In this document: piece after piece, positions 60,183 through 64,000 of the stretch
How positions within the stretch are numbered: position 1 is the stretch's first letter
Layout: the number at the start of each line of letters is the position of its first letter
Assembly: GCA_948099385.1 (NCBI GenBank)
Contig: CANUEZ040000113.1
Span: 10,304,501 to 10,368,500, forward strand
From: Fasciola hepatica
Taxonomy: Eukaryota; Platyhelminthes; Trematoda; Plagiorchiida; Fasciolidae
Length of the DNA: 64,000 bases
Direction of reading: 5' to 3'
The notes under the pieces: model-generated
Database searches by the model: none
Seen by the model: only the letters and a program-made list of their open reading frames with translations
Told to the model about the DNA's origin: nothing
Position numbers and translations under genes: made by a program

Positions 60183-62653
60183 GTGAGTCAAAGCAGACTG
60201 TGAAATTGTGGATTAGGTCAATAAAATAATTATTTATAGAAATTAAATTATTACTCTGATCCATATTTCTTGTCATGAAACAGTGTGGCATGATAAATTC
60301 ATGCTTATACATTGAATGAATCCCGGAAAACAGGAGCTGACTAATGAATTTCAAAGTTTCCGATAATGAACAGGTTTTTCAATTCACTTTCACTTAACTC
60401 CAGTCAAAAATAAACGGTAGCATCATACAATCAATCGTCCTCTGAGAACTGTGAAAAATCAAGCTAAATAGATTTAAAATGAAGCATACAAAACAGTTAT
60501 CAGGCCCTCAAATTTTTTTAGCAGTCCGATTGCCTGAATTTCAGTTCTTCTGTGTTTAGATGTAGTAATGTTAGGTAGCTTAACAGTACTCTCTTTGTAT
60601 TCGGAATACAAAAAATAACTAATGAAATGTCCACTTTTATCGTCTGGAACCGAAATTCCATCGTCCAGAGCCTATATCGAACGAGCAACACTTCACTTAC
60701 TGGGAAGACGTTCTAGCATTTGATGTCCCACGATACGGCCAATCGGGTGTGAATGTCACCATTGGTCATTATCACTGAACCAGGCTCACCATTCAAGGAC
60801 AGTAGCATTGCCGTCAATTTCGCATGGTGGTGATGCCAAATATGAGTAGCAAAATGCCAAAGAATATCGAGCTGACGCTAATGATCACCCGAAGCAAATC
60901 CAGTGCGAAATCGGAACCTGATGATGAAATTTATTGTATGTATTTAGGCCATTCAAAATCGATCGATCATTTTTTCAGTTAAACGGTACGATACACCCAA
61001 TTGCGATTTCTATTACAATATGTGGCTCCGTTAAGAGTATAATGCATAAAACACAGAAAGCATAGGGATAAAAATTGACTCAATGACCAAGATTCAAAAT
61101 ATACTGAAATGTATATTGTGCGAAATAAGATCCAAGCATTGAAAATCAATGAAACCGTGCATCTCGATTAACCAAGTTTTCCAACTGGAGACACGAATCC
61201 GGTAGTATCACCAATTGTTTTAATCGAAACCGTCATCACCTCACAGGTCGAATTCTCAATTTGACTACTCAGAAACTATTACGTAGGCGAATTGGTGTCG
61301 GAAAACTGATTATTTTCACCTGAGGCGGTAGGAGTGGTACTTGCTCATGCTACGTCGTCTAGCCGAGTAATCGGTGAATAAAAATGTATTTTGACAAACA
61401 ACTTGGCCTGCAGTTGAACAATGTCAATCAAGTCAGAGGAAAATCATGAATAGCAATTCACAGAAGCGAGTGGCTCATAGAAGTAGAGAAATACTCAATT
61501 ACACTGGTTTCAAATTACGCATGCAGTTCAAAAAGGCTGCCGTTTTGTCATACAATTCCAGTGGAATTCACACAACTTAGAATTTTATGTCCCTCTTTTG
61601 ATGACTGACAACACAAACTTGAGTTTCAGGAGCATTCGATTCAAGGCTATCGATGCATCTGCCCGGGCCTTCTAGTCTCGCTTCAAGCAATGAGCATGAC
61701 TGCAATCTTTTCATCTGTAAATGTTGATTCACTGAATTTTCGTAATACACAAATTGTACGAGAAACACCATCCTTCCCAGGATCTCAGCGAATGTATGCA
61801 GAAAAACGGTTATCCTAGTACGTTGAAATCCTTTCCCATGGAAATTCTGAGAGAATCACTCCGCTCTACAACCAGCATAAATTGCAAACAACTAACTGGT
61901 TCTGCCTACTGAACTACGGAAACCATAATGTGAAATTAGCGTAGCGATGGAGAAAGGAGTTTTCCGGAATTAAATAAAACCCACTGAAATGTAGGCTATT
62001 TAATTAGCTAAGAGAGAATGCCGAAGGAAACCAGTTAAATCAGTAGCTGGTTCATAGTGACTAGTGGTTTGCTTAGTGTCCCTCAAGTATTTCTTTTCAA
62101 AGAGTGCATCAGAGTTCTGGTCACGGTGACAACTGGAAGATCTCAATAAACAGTCCTCACCTAATTGTCGAGTCGCCTGCCTGGGATTAGCAAATTTGAC
62201 AACGGATGTGGTATAATTCCGCTGGATATTTGATGATATCATTGTGACTGACCGTTTACTCATGAGATGTGATGTACACCGTAGTGTCCCGAAGTTATTA
62301 TTTTCTTTTGATGGCACTTTTTCTGAAATTTGCGGTCGCAGAAAAGCATTTCTGTGAGTGTCGGTTTTTGATGTTTCCATCTTCACCTTTGCAAGAACCT
62401 ATCCCAAAGAATATATGTTACACATGTCAACATGTAACATCGTGTTTAGAAACGTTATTGGTACTAATAATTTAAAAAGTTGAAAGATATTACACCTACC
62501 TCCATCAAGTTGTCCACAATATTTCATCAGCCATGTTGGATATTTCACTGAAACAGAAGCGTAATAAAATACAAAACTTTAATTCACATTGATCCAAAAG
62601 TTGTTCACCAATCAATGTTGCAAGATTTATGCATGTTCGTCCTGCTAAAGCAG
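60183..62653. other. Unassigned sequence
   Basis: A minus-strand frame of 128 codons at 62000-62386 has no recognised family. The rest is AT-rich with short frames. If the exons at 60028 and 62654 belong together, this is a single intron of about 2.5 kb. Confidence 0.35.
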
Positions 62654-62798
62654 TCAAAAAACAAAAGGCTTGAATTATTTGACACTTTACAGGCATCGAA
62701 AATCTATGGAAGTTATACTTTAGCTAGACAGATTTGTCTTTCTCAAGTGACGGCGATGGGATCAAGATGGTTGAAATATTCAAGAAGTCACGAATCAG
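62654..62798 (+). CDS. Candidate exon, unidentified protein
   Basis: An acceptor ctaaagcag (AG at 62652-62653) opens a phase 0 frame reading SKNKRLELFDTLQASKIYGS and YTLARQICLSQ. It may end at 62746 before GTGACG or at 62798 before GTTTGA. The frame stays open to 62866. No domain is recognised. Confidence 0.28.
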
Positions 62799-62929
62799 GT
62801 TTGAAATGCTACACAATAAGTCAGGTTCCATTGAATCGTATGTCGCATTCATTTTTAGATGTGTGAAAGGTGAATAATTACAGTCACTTTACACTCCAGA
62901 GACTTCTCTTATTCACACAACACGAGAGA

Positions 62930-63290
62930 AAATGACGGTTCCTACATCGCTCAGTACAGAAATTCGGTCCCCGTTTGGAAATGAACCGCTCGTGACCAAA
63001 GGCTCTGAACTCTGGAATTCTCCAGAAAGGTCTTGTGATTTGTGGCCTAGGGTCTTGGTTAAACGATGGAATTCAAGGTGAGCTCCATCTTCATGGGAAC
63101 TTTGAATGCCCTGCCAGGACAAGAGACAGTGCAGTGATAGTGGAGGTGGCGGCGTGGTTACCTACATCAACCCCGAGTGGACCGGCAAGTCTGTAGTTAT
63201 CTTTGGTTTCTCTTGTAATAGTGTTAACTACGTCTCTATTTTATGTTATTCGTAATTTTCTCTTTCCATGGTGTGGTGAATACTAACCCG
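62930..63290 (+). pseudogene. CR1/Jockey-like LINE endonuclease fragment
   Basis: Around 63075-63190 the plus strand reads ELHLHGNFECPARTRDS and, after a frame change, DSGGGGVVTYINPEWTGKSV. This is the conserved L-x-G-[FY]-x-x-x-R-x-D-R, G-G-G-V-x-x-Y-I segment of LINE apurinic endonucleases. Sequence upstream to about 62930 probably belongs to the same domain, in poorer shape. It lies on the same strand as the LINE RT at 57-58.5 kb but in the wrong order to be one copy, so it is a separate truncated insertion. Confidence 0.65.
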
Positions 63291-64000
63291 AACTTAGCTC
63301 AATTTGGCTCCCGGTGGGAAACAAAACAGGTCTTAGTTCCATCAACTTCGGACCTTTTGAACATGGCTGTCGCAGACTTTATTTATGTTACAGCGTACCT
63401 ATCACTCATTGTTGTATTAAATGATCTGTGTCGCTTACCAATCAGGAGAAGCGCCGCTTTAGAGAGAATAACGACAAACTATACCGAAAGTCTCCAATCA
63501 TTGTTGGAAACCCCCTTATTCAAACAGAGATCATGCTTACATTGCCGTTAGATCTAAAATTTTCTCAAGTTCTACTTACCCTTAACCTAACAAAACAGAA
63601 CAAATAAAGGTCACTACCACAAATGTATCACCCGTTAACACTGACCTCCATAAAATATCCTATCTCTCCACCTCTTTCAGGTTCCCATTTCATTGCTTCC
63701 TAACCCCCCTCAGTTATTACCACCAATACTGAATGCCCTTTTAAGACGTGTGCTGTTCCAAGGAACCCGCACTATTTAGTTTTTAGAACGACAACTTCTT
63801 CGTTGGTAAGATTTCCGGAGAAGCAAACAGGACGAGGGCACAAGCTGTCTGACCAGGCCTCTGTGAACGTTGCCCTTTCCTGATCATCCGAGTCAAGTCA
63901 AGTGAATGATTCGTGCACATCAAGAGGTGAATAATAAACTGTCAAATATATACACATCATTGTGCATGGATTTATGTAAACGAAATTCAAGGAAACATGG
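63291..64000. other. Unassigned sequence at the right edge
   Basis: The plus frame from 63243 runs to a stop at 63551 and contains the hydrophobic stretch LLNMAVADFIYVTAYLSLIV. It may be continuation of the LINE or noise. The last 450 bp are pyrimidine-rich and without motif. Confidence 0.35.

Noticed and set aside
62000..62386. A 128-codon protein on minus
   Set aside because: The length is within chance expectation for 64 kb of this composition, there is no motif, and no repeat or exon evidence supports it.
63243..63551. A frame with LLNMAVADFIYVTAYLSLIV resembling a second transmembrane helix of a G-protein-coupled receptor
   Set aside because: It directly follows a LINE endonuclease segment, has no other receptor motif, and lacks a clear splice acceptor. 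The resemblance is short and probably fortuitous.
1..64000. A bacterial or phage gene cluster, CRISPR array or integron
   Set aside because: No long consecutive frames, ribosome-binding sites, regularly spaced repeats or operon structure exist. The sequence has eukaryotic retroelements and split frames.

Overview
The window looks like about 64 kb of non-coding, repeat-rich DNA from an invertebrate nuclear genome. No bacterial operon, rRNA, CRISPR array or long intact gene is visible. My best guess for the organism is a parasitic flatworm, most likely a digenean trematode related to schistosomes. Three observations support this: tRNA-headed SINEs carrying a hammerhead ribozyme (as in the Schistosoma Sm-alpha repeats), a mix of gypsy, BEL/Pao, CR1/Jockey-like and RTE retroelements plus pogo/Tigger transposons, and candidate introns only 34-140 bp long. 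The species is not established.

Most of what can be named is decayed mobile DNA. From left to right: repeat R1 (1-480, again at 7457-7912); a gypsy pol relic on + (1060-3560); the 3' end of a BEL/Pao pol on - (5640-6590) next to a (TA)n tract; an RTE-type endonuclease (9030-9570); three SINEs (12170-12480, 16760-17150, 18845-19160); a Tigger/Jerky transposase C-terminus (20690-21340); a Jockey/CR1-like LINE on - (22360-24400); a Tigger transposase (29120-30200); a second, different gypsy relic on - (31200-35480); repeat R3 (36450-38720, again at 55290-57000); a second BEL-related copy on + (52490-53460); a SINE with a near-complete hammerhead ribozyme (53765-54180); a CR1-like LINE reverse transcriptase on + (57100-58500); and a LINE endonuclease fragment near the right edge (62930-63290). 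Every reverse transcriptase whose active-site box can be read is mutated, so none looks autonomous.

Between the repeats, several short open blocks on + end at plausible splice sites and keep reading frame across introns: 9.7-12.0, 13.7-13.9, 16.2-16.7, 25.3-26.2, 44.7-50.7, 54.4-54.7 and 60.0-62.8 kb. The best is at 46549-49560, where six exon segments join in phase through introns of 35, 101, 66, 1729 and 320 bp. I recognise none of these proteins, and codon-like shadows on both strands make such calls weak, so they are offered as candidates.

The main point of biological interest is the SINE family. It has a tRNA-like head with A and B boxes followed by a type I hammerhead ribozyme, and two copies show partial tandem arrangement, as expected for RNA-processing, retrozyme-like elements.
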